DNA of 60,000 nucleotides. Source: Membranipora membranacea (taxonomy: Eukaryota; Bryozoa; Gymnolaemata; Cheilostomatida; Membraniporidae). Shown in pieces: positions 34,981-45,827 of the stretch. Location of the stretch: assembly GCA_914767715.1 (NCBI GenBank), contig OU612073.1, positions 24,058,001 to 24,118,000 of the forward strand, written 5' to 3'. Every line of letters starts with the position of its first letter. The first letter of the stretch is position 1. The notes beneath the pieces are model-generated. The model saw only the letters and a list, made by a program, of their open reading frames with translations, ran no database searches and was not told where the DNA came from. The position numbers were made by a program, and so were the translations under genes.

Positions 34981-35550
34981 GGGGGCAAGTGGGGGCAAGT
35001 GGGGGCAAGTGGGGGCAAGTGGGGGCAAGTGGGGGCAAGTGGGGGCAAGTGGGGGCAAGTGGGGGCAAGTGGGGGCAAGTGGGGGCAAGTGGGGGCAAGT
35101 GGGGGCAAGTGGGGGCAAGTGGGGGCAAGTGGGGGCAAGTGGGGGCAAGTGGGGGCAAGTGGGGGCAAGTGGGGGCAAGTGGGGGCAAGTGGGGGCAAGT
35201 GGGGGCAAGTGGGGGCAAGTGGGGGCAAGTGGGGGCAAGTGGGGGCAAGTGGGGGCAAGTGGGGGCAAGTGGGGGCAAGTGGGGGCAAGTGGGGGCAAGT
35301 GGGGGCAAGTGGGGGCAAGTGGGGGCAAGTGGGGGCAAGTGGGGGCAAGTGGGGGCAAGTGGGGGCAAGTGGGGGCAAGTGGGGGCAAGTGGGGGCAAGT
35401 GGGGGCAAGTGGGGGCAAGTGGGGGCAAGTGGGGGCAAGTGGGGGCAAGTGGGGGCAAGTGGGGGCAAGTGGGGGCAAGTGGGGGCAAGTGGGGGCAAGT
35501 GGGGGCAAGTGGGGGCAAGTGGGGGCAAGTGGGGGCAAGTGGGGGCAAGT
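34981..35550 (+). repeat. Exact 10-bp satellite, 57 copies of GGGGGCAAGT
   Basis: There are fifty-seven identical decamers, 570 bp, without a substitution or indel. The reverse complement, ACTTGCCCCC, differs from the neighbouring degenerate decamer ACTTGCCTTC by two bases. The array therefore looks like the same family amplified in inverted orientation. G5 runs every 10 bases on the + strand could support G-quadruplex structure. Confidence 0.98.
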
Positions 35551-38500
35551 TCCCCCGACTCGAATCTGGGCATTAGTGAATGGAAGGGGCAAGTTCCCCC
35601 GACTCGAATCTGGGCATTAGTGAATGGAAGGGGCAAGTTCCCCCGACTCGAATCTGGGCATTAGTGAATGGAAGGGGCAAGTTCCCCCGACTCGAATCTG
35701 GGCATTAGTGAATGGAAGGGGCAAGTTCCCCCGACTCGAATCTGGGCATTAGTGAATGGAAGGGGCAAGTTCCCCCGACTCGAATCTGGGCATTAGTGAA
35801 TGGAAGGGGCAAGTTCCCCCGACTCGAATCTGGGCATTAGTGAATGGAAGGGGCAAGTTCCCCCGACTCGAATCTGGGCATTAGTGAATGGAAGGGGCAA
35901 GTTCCCCCGACTCGAATCTGGGCATTAGTGAATGGAAGGGGCAAGTTCCCCCGACTCGAATCTGGGCATTAGTGAATGGAAGGGGCAAGTTCCCCCGACT
36001 CGAATCTGGGCATTAGTGAATGGAAGGGGCAAGTTCCCCCGACTCGAATCTGGGCATTAGTGAATGGAAGGGGCAAGTTCCCCCGACTCGAATCTGGGCA
36101 TTAGTGAATGGAAGGGGCAAGTTCCCCCGACTCGAATCTGGGCATTAGTGAATGGAAGGGGCAAGTTCCCCCGACTCGAATCTGGGCATTAGTGAATGGA
36201 AGGGGCAAGTTCCCCCGACTCGAATCTGGGCATTAGTGAATGGAAGGGGCAAGTTCCCCCGACTCGAATCTGGGCATTAGTGAATGGAAGGGGCAAGTTC
36301 CCCCGACTCGAATCTGGGCATTAGTGAATGGAAGGGGCAAGTTCCCCCGACTCGAATCTGGGCATTAGTGAATGGAAGGGGCAAGTTCCCCCGACTCGAA
36401 TCTGGGCATTAGTGAATGGAAGGGGCAAGTTCCCCCGACTCGAATCTGGGCATTAGTGAATGGAAGGGGCAAGTTCCCCCGACTCGAATCTGGGCATTAG
36501 TGAATGGAAGGGGCAAGTTCCCCCGACTCGAATCTGGGCATTTGTGAATGGAAGGGGCAAGTTCCCCCGACTCGAATCTGGGCATTAGTGAATGGAAGGG
36601 GCAAGTTCCCCCGACTCGAATCTGGGCATTAGTGAATGGAAGGGGCAAGTTCCCCCGACTCGAATCTGGGCATTAGTGAATGGAAGGGGCAAGTTCCCCC
36701 GACTCGAATCTGGGCATTAGTGAATGGAAGGGGCAAGTTCCCCCGACTCGAATCTGGGCATTAGTGAATGGAAGGGGCAAGTTCCCCCGACTCGAATCTG
36801 GGCATTAGTGAATGGAAGGGGCAAGTTCCCCCGACTCGAATCTGGGCATTAGTGAATGGAAGGGGCAAGTTCCCCCGACTCGAATCTGGGCATTAGTGAA
36901 TGGAAGGGGCAAGTTCCCCCGACTCGAATCTGGGCATTAGTGAATGGAAGGGGCAAGTTCCCCCGACTCGAATCTGGGCATTAGTGAATGGAAGGGGCAA
37001 GTTCCCCCGACTCGAATCTGGGCATTAGTGAATGGAAGGGGCAAGTTCCCCCGACTCGAATCTGGGCATTAGTGAATGGAAGGGGCAAGTTCCCCCGACT
37101 CGAATCTGGGCATTAGTGAATGGAAGGGGCAAGTTCCCCCGACTCGAATCTGGGCATTAGTGAATGGAAGGGGCAAGTTCCCCCGACTCGAATCTGGGCA
37201 TTAGTGAATGGAAGGGGCAAGTTCCCCCGACTCGAATCTGGGCATTTGTGAATGGAAGGGGCAAGTTCCCCCGACTCGAATCTGGGCATTTGTGAATGGA
37301 AGGGGCAAGTTCCCCCGACTCGAATCTGGGCATTAGTGAATGGAAGGGGCAAGTTCCCCCGACTCGAATCTGGGCATTAGTGAATGGAAGGGGCAAGTTC
37401 CCCCGACTCGAATCTGGGCATTAGTGAATGGAAGGGGCACGTTCCCCCGACTCGAATCTGGGCATTAGTGAATGGAAGGGGCAAGTTCCCCCGACTCGAA
37501 TCTGGGCATTAGTGAATGGAAGGGGCAAGTTCCCCCGACTCGAATCTGGGCATTAGTGAATGGAAGGGGCAAGTTCCCCCGACTCGAATCTGGGCATTAG
37601 TGAATGGAAGGGGCAAGTTCCCCCGACTCGAATCTGGGCATTAGTGAATGGAAGGGGCAAGTTCCCCCGACTCGAATCTGGGCATTAGTGAATGGAAGGG
37701 GCAAGTTCCCCCGACTCGAATCTGGGCATTAGTGAATGGAAGGGGCAAGTTCCCCCGACTCGAATCTGGGCATTAGTGAATGGAAGGGGCAAGTTCCCCC
37801 GACTCGAATCTGGGCATTAGTGAATGGAAGGGGCAAGTTCCCCCGACTCGAATCTGGGCATTAGTGAATGGAAGGGGCAAGTTCCCCCGACTCGAATCTG
37901 GGCATTAGTGAATGGAAGGGGCAAGTTCCCCCGACTCGAATCTGGGCATTAGTGAATGGAAGGGGCAAGTTCCCCCGACTCGAATCTGGGCATTAGTGAA
38001 TGGAAGGGGCAAGTTCCCCCGACTCGAATCTGGGCATTAGTGAATGGAAGGGGCAAGTTCCCCCGACTCGAATCTGGGCATTAGTGAATGGAAGGGGCAA
38101 GTTCCCCCGACTCGAATCTGGGCATTAGTGAATGGAAGGGGCAAGTTCCCCCGACTCGAATCTGGGCATTAGTGAATGGAAGGGGCAAGTTCCCCCGACT
38201 CGAATCTGGGCATTAGTGAATGGAAGGGGCAAGTTCCCCCGACTCGAATCTGGGCATTAGTGAATGGAAGGGGCAAGTTCCCCCGACTCGAATCTGGGCA
38301 TTAGTGAATGGAAGGGGCAAGTTCCCCCGACTCGAATCTGGGCATTAGTGAATGGAAGGGGCAAGTTCCCCCGACTCGAATCTGGGCATTAGTGAATGGA
38401 AGGGGCAAGTTCCCCCGACTCGAATCTGGGCATTAGTGAATGGAAGGGGCAAGTTCCCCCGACTCGAATCTGGGCATTAGTGAATGGAAGGGGCAAGTTC

Positions 38501-38718
38501 CCCCGACTCGAATCTGGGCATTAGTGAATGGAAGGGGCAAGTTCCCCCGACTCGAATCTGGGCATTAGTGAATGGAAGGGGCAAGTTCCCCCGACTCGAA
38601 TCTGGGCATTAGTGAATGGAAGGGGCAAGTTCCCCCGACTCGAATCTGGGCATTAGTGAATGGAAGGGGCAAGTTCCCCCGACTCGAATCTGGGCATTAG
38701 TGAATGGAAGGGGCAAGT
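35551..38718 (+). repeat. 44-bp satellite, 72 copies
   Basis: Units start at TCCCCCGACTCG and recur every 44 bases from 35551 to 38719, exactly 72 units with no indel. Each unit has the module TCCCCCGACTCGAATCTGGG, then CATTAGTGAATGGA, then AGGGGCAAGT, which keeps nine bases of the neighbouring decamer. Only a few point variants are seen (ATTAG to ATTTG near 36542, 37246 and 37290; CAAG to CACG near 37440). Confidence 0.98.
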
Positions 38719-39706
38719 TCCCCCGACTCGAATCTGGGCCACGCTGCGGAGCGCCGGGGCACTCCTTGCGCGTTCAGCTTCCCCCGACTCGAATCTGGGC
38801 CACGCTGCGGAGCGCCGGGGCACTCCTTGCGCGTTCAGCTTCCCCCGACTCGAATCTGGGCCACGCTGCGGAGCGCCGGGGCACTCCTTGCGCGTTCAGC
38901 TTCCCCCGACTCGAATCTGGGCCACGCTGCGGAGCGCCGGGGCACTCCTTGCGCGTTCAGCTTCCCCCGACTCGAATCTGGGCCACGCTGCGGAGCGCCG
39001 GGGCACTCCTTGCGCGTTCAGCTTCCCCCGACTCGAATCTGGGCCACGCTGCGGAGCGCCGGGGCACTCCTTGCGCGTTCAGCTTCCCCCGACTCGAATC
39101 TGGGCCACGCTGCGGAGCGCCGGGGCACTCCTTGCGCGTTCAGCTTCCCCCGACTCGAATCTGGGCCACGCTGCGGAGCGCCGGGGCACTCCTTGCGCGT
39201 TCAGCTTCCCCCGACTCGAATCTGGGCCACGCTGCGGAGCGCCGGGGCACTCCTTGCGCGTTCAGCTTCCCCCGACTCGAATCTGGGCCACGCTGCGGAG
39301 CGCCGGGGCACTCCTTGCGCGTTCAGCTTCCCCCGACTCGAATCTGGGCCACGCTGCGGAGCGCCGGGGCACTCCTTGCGCGTTCAGCTTCCCCCGACTC
39401 GAATCTGGGCCACGCTGCGGAGCGCCGGGGCACTCCTTGCGCGTTCAGCTTCCCCCGACTCGAATCTGGGCCACGCTGCGGAGCGCCGGGGCACTCCTTG
39501 CGCGTTCAGCTTCCCCCGACTCGAATCTGGGCCACGCTGCGGAGCGCCGGGGCACTCCTTGCGCGTTCAGCTTCCCCCGACTCGAATCTGGGCCACGCTG
39601 CGGAGCGCCGGGGCACTCCTTGCGCGTCCAGCTTCCCCCGACTCGAATCTGGGCCACGCTGCGGAGCGCCGGGGCACTCCTTGCGCGTCCAGCTTCCCCC
39701 GACTCG
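38719..39706 (+). repeat. 61-bp GC-rich satellite, 16 copies plus a stub
   Basis: There are sixteen 61-base units from 38719 to 39694, plus a 12-base stub TCCCCCGACTCG. Each starts with the same module as the 44-mer (TCCCCCGACTCGAATCTGGG). The rest is replaced by GC-rich sequence containing CACGCTGCGGAGCGCCGGGG and CTCCTTGCGCGTT. The last two units share a T to C change. The three + frames are open, giving spurious ORFs of up to 388 codons. Confidence 0.98.
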
Positions 39707-40140
39707 CTGTACTGGTTTTATTTCCAATGCATGTGTTCCCACAATTCCAAAATATAGTTTGTTAACTCAAATTTATCAATAATCACATGATCATCATCGC
39801 CGCGTTAAGTATGAGGCTTATTCTGGGGAGGGGAAGGGAAGGGATGGTGATCGGAAAACGAGACGGGCCAATGTGTCTATTTATCAGGTATTTAATGGAA
39901 TTTCATGATGTCTATTTCAAGATTCGTAGCTCAACTCCGGCCCGACTCATCTTTATAATACTTTTTACTCATTAATGGAAAAATATGTTTCGTGTGAATA
40001 CACCTGAATGCACCTGAATACACCTGATTTTTTATGCAAAATATGATTTATTATCCATGTCAATGTGGCCTTGAAGCACTGAATACAAGTTGCTCCCAAT
40101 GTAGCCCTATCAGTTTTAAGCTAGCCTTCTCTTAGATTAA
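39707..40140. other. Unique sequence after the satellite
   Basis: Nothing is recognised. An imperfect CACCTGAATA tandem lies near 40000-40025. Confidence 0.4.
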
Positions 40141-40149
40141 AGCAGGCAA

Positions 40150-40715
40150 TGCACTTGCAGGCACCAACCTTTCTTCTTGTTGTTATTTCTATATGGAATA
40201 AACAAATCAGTCTGAAGTACCCTGAAGTACTCTTTTATGTCAAATCTAATGATTGCAAACAAGAGGCACTGATTCGAATTATAATACACTAAACAGCTAT
40301 TAATAGGGATGACAAGCAGCCAAATGATGTGTAGTTTCAATACTCATTCCATTTAGTACTGAATGATGTTTTATAAGACTATCTTGCTATGATGTAATAT
40401 AATAATAATGTTCCATACAACTACAAATTTATCAGATTTATTTATGTGAAGATTATTAACAGTGTATTCTATTGCATCATAGGATAGAATATAAGTGGCT
40501 CCCTAGATGTCTCCGCTGTCATGCTTGCCCTCTCCCAAGATCAAGGCATGCCAATGTGATGCAGGCAGCAAACTTTCTTCTTGTTCTTGTTTTTTCTTTA
40601 TCGGATAAATAAAATAGATCATGTTTGATAGTTGATAATACTCTTTTTATGTCAAATGTTTTGATCCACAAACAATTGCAGTGATTTGAAAAATAATACA
40701 CAGCTATCAACTTTC
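40150..40715. repeat. Diverged direct duplication, two copies about 400 bp apart
   Basis: 40150-40315 and 40550-40715 share ordered words: TTTCTTCTTGTT, GATA/GGAATAAA, ACTC followed by TTTTATGTCAAAT, then TACAC...ACAGCTAT. They are an old local duplication with no coding content. Confidence 0.6.
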
Positions 40716-42355
40716 ATGGCTCTCCACAATGCAATAATGGATCATTAATTCACGTTTATGACTTCTAGTACAAGTAAGTTTTCTCTCACTTACTCCATCC
40801 CCCCCCCCCCCTGTACATCAGATAATCCACAAAATCTTAAACTAGAGCGGAATGGGGAGATATTCACCGCCACACAGAATCTCAGACAAGCTCACTCATC
40901 AAATTTAATGTTTCTGCAGTAAAACCTAAAGAATTCTAGCACTGGTGTGGTCTGTCTGCTTTGTATCCTCAGAACAAAAAGTTTTTACATGAATTGTTGG
41001 CAAACTGGGAGAATACGGGGGTCTTTTTGCCACAGAGAGTATGCCCTAAATAAACAAAAAAAAGAATGATGTATTTATAGATATGGACGGAAAAGTTCTT
41101 ACTTTTCTTTGTTTATAACATACTTCTATATATATATGAAACCTCAATAAAAACACATAATAATAAAAATAGAATATACTGTTACACCATAATTATTATG
41201 ATAATACAAGACTGAATCAACAATATTAGTTGCCACCTCAATCTAGGACCCGTTTTTCTGAATCTATATCTTGCTGGTGAATCAGTTACATGTTTGTAAT
41301 TTTGCTTCAAGTTTCATATCTATTACTCTCAATTTAATTTCCTGATATTTGTAGTACTGCAAAACATTTATTTGTTAGTTATATTTATTTGTCTCGAGTG
41401 GAGATGGTGCATCTTCCTATTCATTATGGGCATGGCTGATGTTAAGAAATAACGATTTTGTAAGAAATGGATTCTTTAGATTAAAAGTTGTGTATTTATG
41501 AGTTGGCTTCTCATGGTTAATGAGGCTTTCCTCACAGCTTGGTTGTTGAAGCAACTCTGAATTCTGATTGGCTGGAAATCAGGATATTTAATTTTGGGCA
41601 AAGGTCATTAGCTTTCCTTTCCTTTCTTTGCCTCAGACAAGGTAGCACTGTAATCTCGCAAGCTTTACAACATGGTAAGTGTAAGTAAACATTACCAATA
41701 AGACTGTTCCAATAGCTTGCTTTGTACATGCATATGCCTGCGTTCTGTGTCCATCAAACCTTTATCTGAATTAATCAGCTCAAAAGTTAAATAAGGGAGA
41801 GGACTGACACACTAACAGCACATGACTATCAAATAATATAAGGATATCATAATGGGACCTGCAAACGCATTCTAACCCATATCTAAGCTTTGTAACTCTC
41901 CTCAAGCTGTTTGACCGTGACCAAAACTAATAGGTGCTTCCACCTCCTTATTAAAAAGCGTGGAGACCAACACTTTTAATACATGAAGACTGGGGATCTG
42001 CAATGTGGGTTTTTTTTATTAGCAGCAACATTGGTGAGGACTTTGAAATTAGTTGCCGCAATTTGGTATAGCTGAATGCCGTCTTTGTTAGTGGTTTGGG
42101 GATCTGTACTTGTGTGGATACCAGCCTTTTAATTCCACAAAGCATGATGATATGCGGTATGCCTGGGCAAAAAAAAAACCCCTGCGGTCATCATTATGAT
42201 AACAATTTTTTTGTAGACGCCAGTACTAGAGATTCTTATAAAAACTCGGGTTTCCTTCAAAAACAAAGTGTTTTGGTTCCTCTCCCTTTGTTTTTGTTCC
42301 AGTTTGGTTCGCATTTCCGTGAAAATAAAGTTTTACATGCACATATCTGTTACAG
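40716..42355. other. No gene recognised; 5' flank of the retroelement
   Basis: AT-rich sequence with a C-rich run near 40798-40811. The end, 42356, is marked by a 3' splice acceptor (ctgttacag), so part of this may be an intron of the retroelement or of a host transcript. Confidence 0.4.
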
Positions 42356-42862
42356 GCACTGATAATCGGTTCATCCCATTTGCGTGAAATCGCCAAATCT
42401 AGCGCAACGACCCAACAGATTGAGGAGAACCTCAAGGGTACCTCTGTTGATTTTAAATTTAAAGGAGGAACCGAGACTAGTTTCCTATGGGAAGATCTAC
42501 CACAGCCGTTCTATGACATTATTGTGATAGCTATAGGGTCAAATAACCTGATGCAGATGGACCCTCAGGAACTTTTTAATAGACTGAATTTTCATGCAGA
42601 TAGATGCCTGAAAAACCATTGGTGCAGAGCGGTGGTTATCATGGGGTTATGGCCTCGAGCCAATTCAGAATTTAATCTGAAAATGAGGGCTTTAAATTCC
42701 CTGAAATCTATTCGTAGAGATGTTTTTTTTTGGAAGTACTCAAAGAGACTACATGTAAAAATTCTTCCTGATAAAACACATCTTACAAAGAAATCCTATG
42801 ACTGGGTTTTCAAGTATATGTGTTCCCCTATTTTATATGTCCATAAGTATTTCTTGCAATAA
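42356..42862 (+). CDS. SGNH/GDSL-like hydrolase exon of a Ngaro-type element
   Basis: The exon opens after ctgttacag and reads ALIIGSSHLREIAKSS (block I with the nucleophile Ser). It then has AIGSNN (block III) and LPDKTHLT with the Asp-x-x-His of block V. About 168 residues to a TAA stop, so the three blocks of the fold are present. SGNH ORFs are known as accessory ORFs of some Ngaro-type retroelements. The presence of Gag, RT and YR downstream supports that origin. The start codon would be in an upstream exon that I cannot see. Confidence 0.7.
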   Translation, partial: ALIIGSSHLREIAKSSATTQQIEENLKGTSVDFKFKGGTETSFLWEDLPQPFYDIIVIAIGSNNLMQMDPQELFNRLNFHADRCLKNHWCRAVVIMGLWPRANSEFNLKMRALNSLKSIRRDVFFWKYSKRLHVKILPDKTHLTKKSYDWVFKYMCSPILYVHKYFLQ

Positions 42863-42878
42863 ATATTGAAAAAGTTCC

Positions 42879-42900
42879 GTCGGCGTCCTAATCTTCGCCA
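42879..42900 (+). repeat. 22-bp repeat R1 between SGNH and Gag
   Basis: GTCGGCGTCCTAATCTTCGC plus CA. It matches 44006-44027 (two mismatches) and 46954-46975 (one mismatch). A fourth, degenerate copy is inside the RT frame at 44240-44261. An AATAAA lies about 15 bases before it. Confidence 0.85.
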
Positions 42901-42985
42901 CTTCAATTGGAACATCTGTTAAATAATTTTTACAAACTTTTGTGGACTACCTTGACAAGTTTTATAACACAATTTATCTATTGTA

Positions 42986-43811
42986 GACCAGTAATTCTAT
43001 TACCAGCATCCAGCGAAGGACCCGATCGGGCGGCCCGGTTGAGTTACTCGAACTCCAACCCCCAGTAAGGAGAAGAAGGCAGCAAGCGTTCAGTGAACAG
43101 GCAGCAATGCAGGCAGGGGAGGAAGCGGCGAGCTCCTACAGTGAAAGCCAAGGCAGCAGCGGCAGTACATCAGGTAATCCGCAATTTGCCATTTCACCTT
43201 ACCAGCCATCGGTGAGCCATGTACCGGAAAAAGTGGTATCCCAGATAAAGGAAGGAAAGCTGGTTGACCTTAGAAAGTTATCGAGAAAAGATGCCACCGA
43301 TTTCGAAGTCGAGGAAGGTGTACCACTTACCTTCAAGGACGGTAAATTCCAGTTAGCCAGGATAACCAAGGATATAAAATCCTTCTACACATGGATAGAC
43401 GCATTTATTGTTTTTGTGACCATCAGAGGCCGTTTTTTCCCTGATGAGATGATGGCTATGTTAAAGCACATTGAGATTGTTAAGCAGGTTTACAATGAGG
43501 GAGGCGATGGTTTTATGTACGACCACAAATTCAGGGCATGGAAAGCGGATTTCCCCACATTGGCCTGGGGGGACTATAAGGCTGAGTTTTTCCGCCCCAG
43601 CTATGCAAAACCAGCTAGCCAAACCAAAGCCCTAGGGCAGCAGACCGGTAAAAAAGGTCGCAGTAACATGTATTGTAATTTTTTCAATTGTGGGACTTGT
43701 GCTAGGAAACTGTGCAAGTTCAGTCACGCTTGTAATAGATGTGGCGAAAAAACCATGGAGTTGCCAAGTGTACAATTAGAAGGACCAAGTAAAACTTGTA
43801 CAGCTTGGTAG
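42986..43811 (+). CDS. Gag-like protein of the tyrosine-recombinase retroelement
   Basis: The first in-frame ATG is at 43107, giving 234 residues. The frame is open back to about 42986, next to a possible acceptor (ctattgtag), so the true start may be spliced. The N-terminus is Gln/Ser/Gly-rich. The middle has an aromatic region (FYTWIDAFIVFVTIRGRFFP). The C-terminus has a Cys/His cluster, CNFFNCGTCARKLCKFSHAC followed by NRCGE, matching the zinc-binding signature of DIRS/Ngaro Gag. The stop is TAG at 43809-43811. Confidence 0.8.
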
Positions 43812-44005
43812 CTATATATGTGACATTAGCTGATATGACTGGACCCTATTAATAGCACAGTAGCATTCAGACTATTTTTGGATAGCTGTTTCGATTATGT
43901 ATAGCTTTAATTGTATGACTGTGTGCTACTCTTGTAACTTCTCTAAATTTCTTCTTGTTGGTTATGTTCTTAACATAAGGACGACAAATAAAATATGGTG
44001 TACTT

Positions 44006-44027
44006 GTCGGCGTCCTATTCTTTGCCA
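44006..44027 (+). repeat. 22-bp repeat R2 between Gag and RT
   Basis: GTCGGCGTCCTATTCTTTGC plus CA. AATAAA lies at about 43986, some 20 bases before the repeat, as at R1. The copy differs from R1 at two positions and from the 46954 copy at one. Confidence 0.85.
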
Positions 44028-44124
44028 AATCACCATATAAAAAATTACATGATAGCCTCGTAGGGATGAAGAATAACATAAGGTTTCTTTCTATTTCAGC
44101 AGGTTTTATTAACAATGCATCAAG

Positions 44125-45728
44125 ATGGCTGATGCTAGAACAGTGACGCCTGTTCGCCACAATAGGTTGTGGAACTGCCTTGAAGAACACCCTAATCGCT
44201 CGTACTTAACTGAGGGTTTCAAGAACAGGTTCCAAAGAAGACGGCATCCTATTTTTCGCCAAGTAAATCCATAGTGCCTGTCACACGTCATGCATATGAC
44301 GCTCCGTTTGTTGACAAGATTAACATTGAATTTAGTTCCAAAAGAATTCTAGGCCCCTTCAATACACTACCGTCAGGGGTTGTAGTATCACCTGTATATA
44401 TTGTTCCAAAAAACTCACAAGGGAAGTTTAGATTGATTCATAATCTCAGCAGTCCAAAAACAGATTCTGTAAACAATCACATTAATCCCAACATGTGCTC
44501 AGTGAAATATTGTAGTGTCCTGAACTTGGCAAGTTTCCTAATGACAAACTCGGGTACTACATGGCACATGGCTAAAGTCGATCTGAAGGACGCCTACCGG
44601 TGCATACCTGTACACAGAGAGGAATGGCGTTTTCTGGGCATGCGATACAAAGATAAGTATTGGATTGACACCACCATGCCAATGGGCTGCAGATCATCTG
44701 CTTTCATATTCTCCCAAGTAACGGAATGTTTATGCTGGATCTTTAGTCAACAGCACAGTGATTCCAGAATCTTTGGCTATTTAGAAGATTTCTTGATTCT
44801 ATCGCCCAATGCTGAGAGATGTAGGGTGGCCCTCAGTGAATTTATACAAACGCTCCAAGCATTAGACTTTCCCCTCAGCCATGAGAAGACGGTGCAACCT
44901 AGCACTATGGTGGATTTCTTGGGCATCAACATCAACGCTGCCAATTTATCATTCCAAGTAACTAGTGAGAAAAGGATAAAATACTCAACTGAGATCGAAG
45001 AATTCCTTCGACGGAAAACACAACGTACTCATACCTTCCAGAAACTCATTGGGAAGCTGACATTTTTATGTGTGACTTTTCTGGCAGGTAGATGCTTATT
45101 GGCAAGCCTACATGAGCAGTTGAGGGGTGTACTATCATCTGAGGGCTGGCATTGGAGAAGAGTGAACAGGGACATTAGAGAGGACCTTACGCTTTGGCTG
45201 GCATTTCTCAGTAACACTGATGGGAAGTCTTTCAAGTTCATCTTCCCTGACTCGGCGCCTGTATTCACGCTGGAAACAGACTCCTCTGGATCGATTGGCT
45301 ATGGAGCCGTACTGGGGCCTGAATGGTTTGATGGCACTTGGGATGACGCCTGCTGGACCTCTCAGAACATAATGCTATTGGAGCTGTACCCTATCTTCGC
45401 GGCCCTACACATCTGGAGACACCAGATAAGTGATAGTTGCTTACTTATAAGAACTGACAATATGGCTTTAGTGTCCATTCTGACTAAGTTCTACTCACGG
45501 GACAAGTTGATAAACCAACTCTTAAAACTGTGCATTTCAATCCTCATGACTCACAATATAGTAGTCAGGATGGAATACATCCGTAGTGAGGATAACATAA
45601 TCCCAGATAGCCTCTCTCGTGGACAGTACTGCTCAGTTTGGCTTAACACCAACAGAGGCCACTGCGTGCCAGACACTATATGTCCAAAACATATCAAAGG
45701 AGAGTTGATTAGGTATTACCACGAATGA
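44125..45728 (+). pseudogene. Reverse transcriptase-RNase H, frameshifted
   Basis: ATG at 44125 opens a 49-codon frame that matches the N-terminal DIRS/Ngaro RT region (RLWNCLEEHPNRSYLTEGF) and stops at TAG 44272. The main 484-codon frame continues from 44274 in another phase, so one frameshift separates them. RT blocks include SPVYIVPKNSQGKFRLIHNL, MAKVDLKDAYRCIPV and MPMGCRSSAF. The catalytic box reads GYLEDF, with Glu (44784-44786) where YLDD has its first Asp. RNase H follows, with LETDSSG, an acidic E in MLLELYP, RTDNMA and EDNIIPDSLSR. The changed catalytic residue and frameshift suggest it is inactive. Confidence 0.88.
44240..44261 (+). repeat. Degenerate copy of the 22-bp repeat inside the RT N-terminus
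   Basis: GACGGCATCCTATTTTTCGC plus CA differs from the 46954 copy at three positions. It lies in frame and encodes part of RRRHPIFRQ. The free-standing repeats read in that phase would give RRRPILRQ, so they may derive from, or be the source of, this coding segment. Confidence 0.65.
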
Positions 45729-45827
45729 TATTGAACTATTAAGTAATAAAACATGGTTGAAGAGAATTATTTTTTTGTTGGTGTATTAACCAAATCAAAA
45801 ATATAATACGTACCTGGTTTTTTGCAG

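Noticed and set aside
34018-35664. 548-codon + ORF and companions through the decamer satellites
   Set aside because: All frames are open because a 10-bp unit without stops repeats. The composition is pure repeat with no domain.
33350-39706. CRISPR array
   Set aside because: The repeats are contiguous with no unique spacers, and the context is a eukaryotic satellite.
38616-39782. 388-, 365- and 353-codon + ORFs
   Set aside because: They are the 61-mer satellite read in three frames, not genes.
45029-45268. Minus-strand ORF opposite the RT
   Set aside because: It is a shadow of the RT-RNase H frame.
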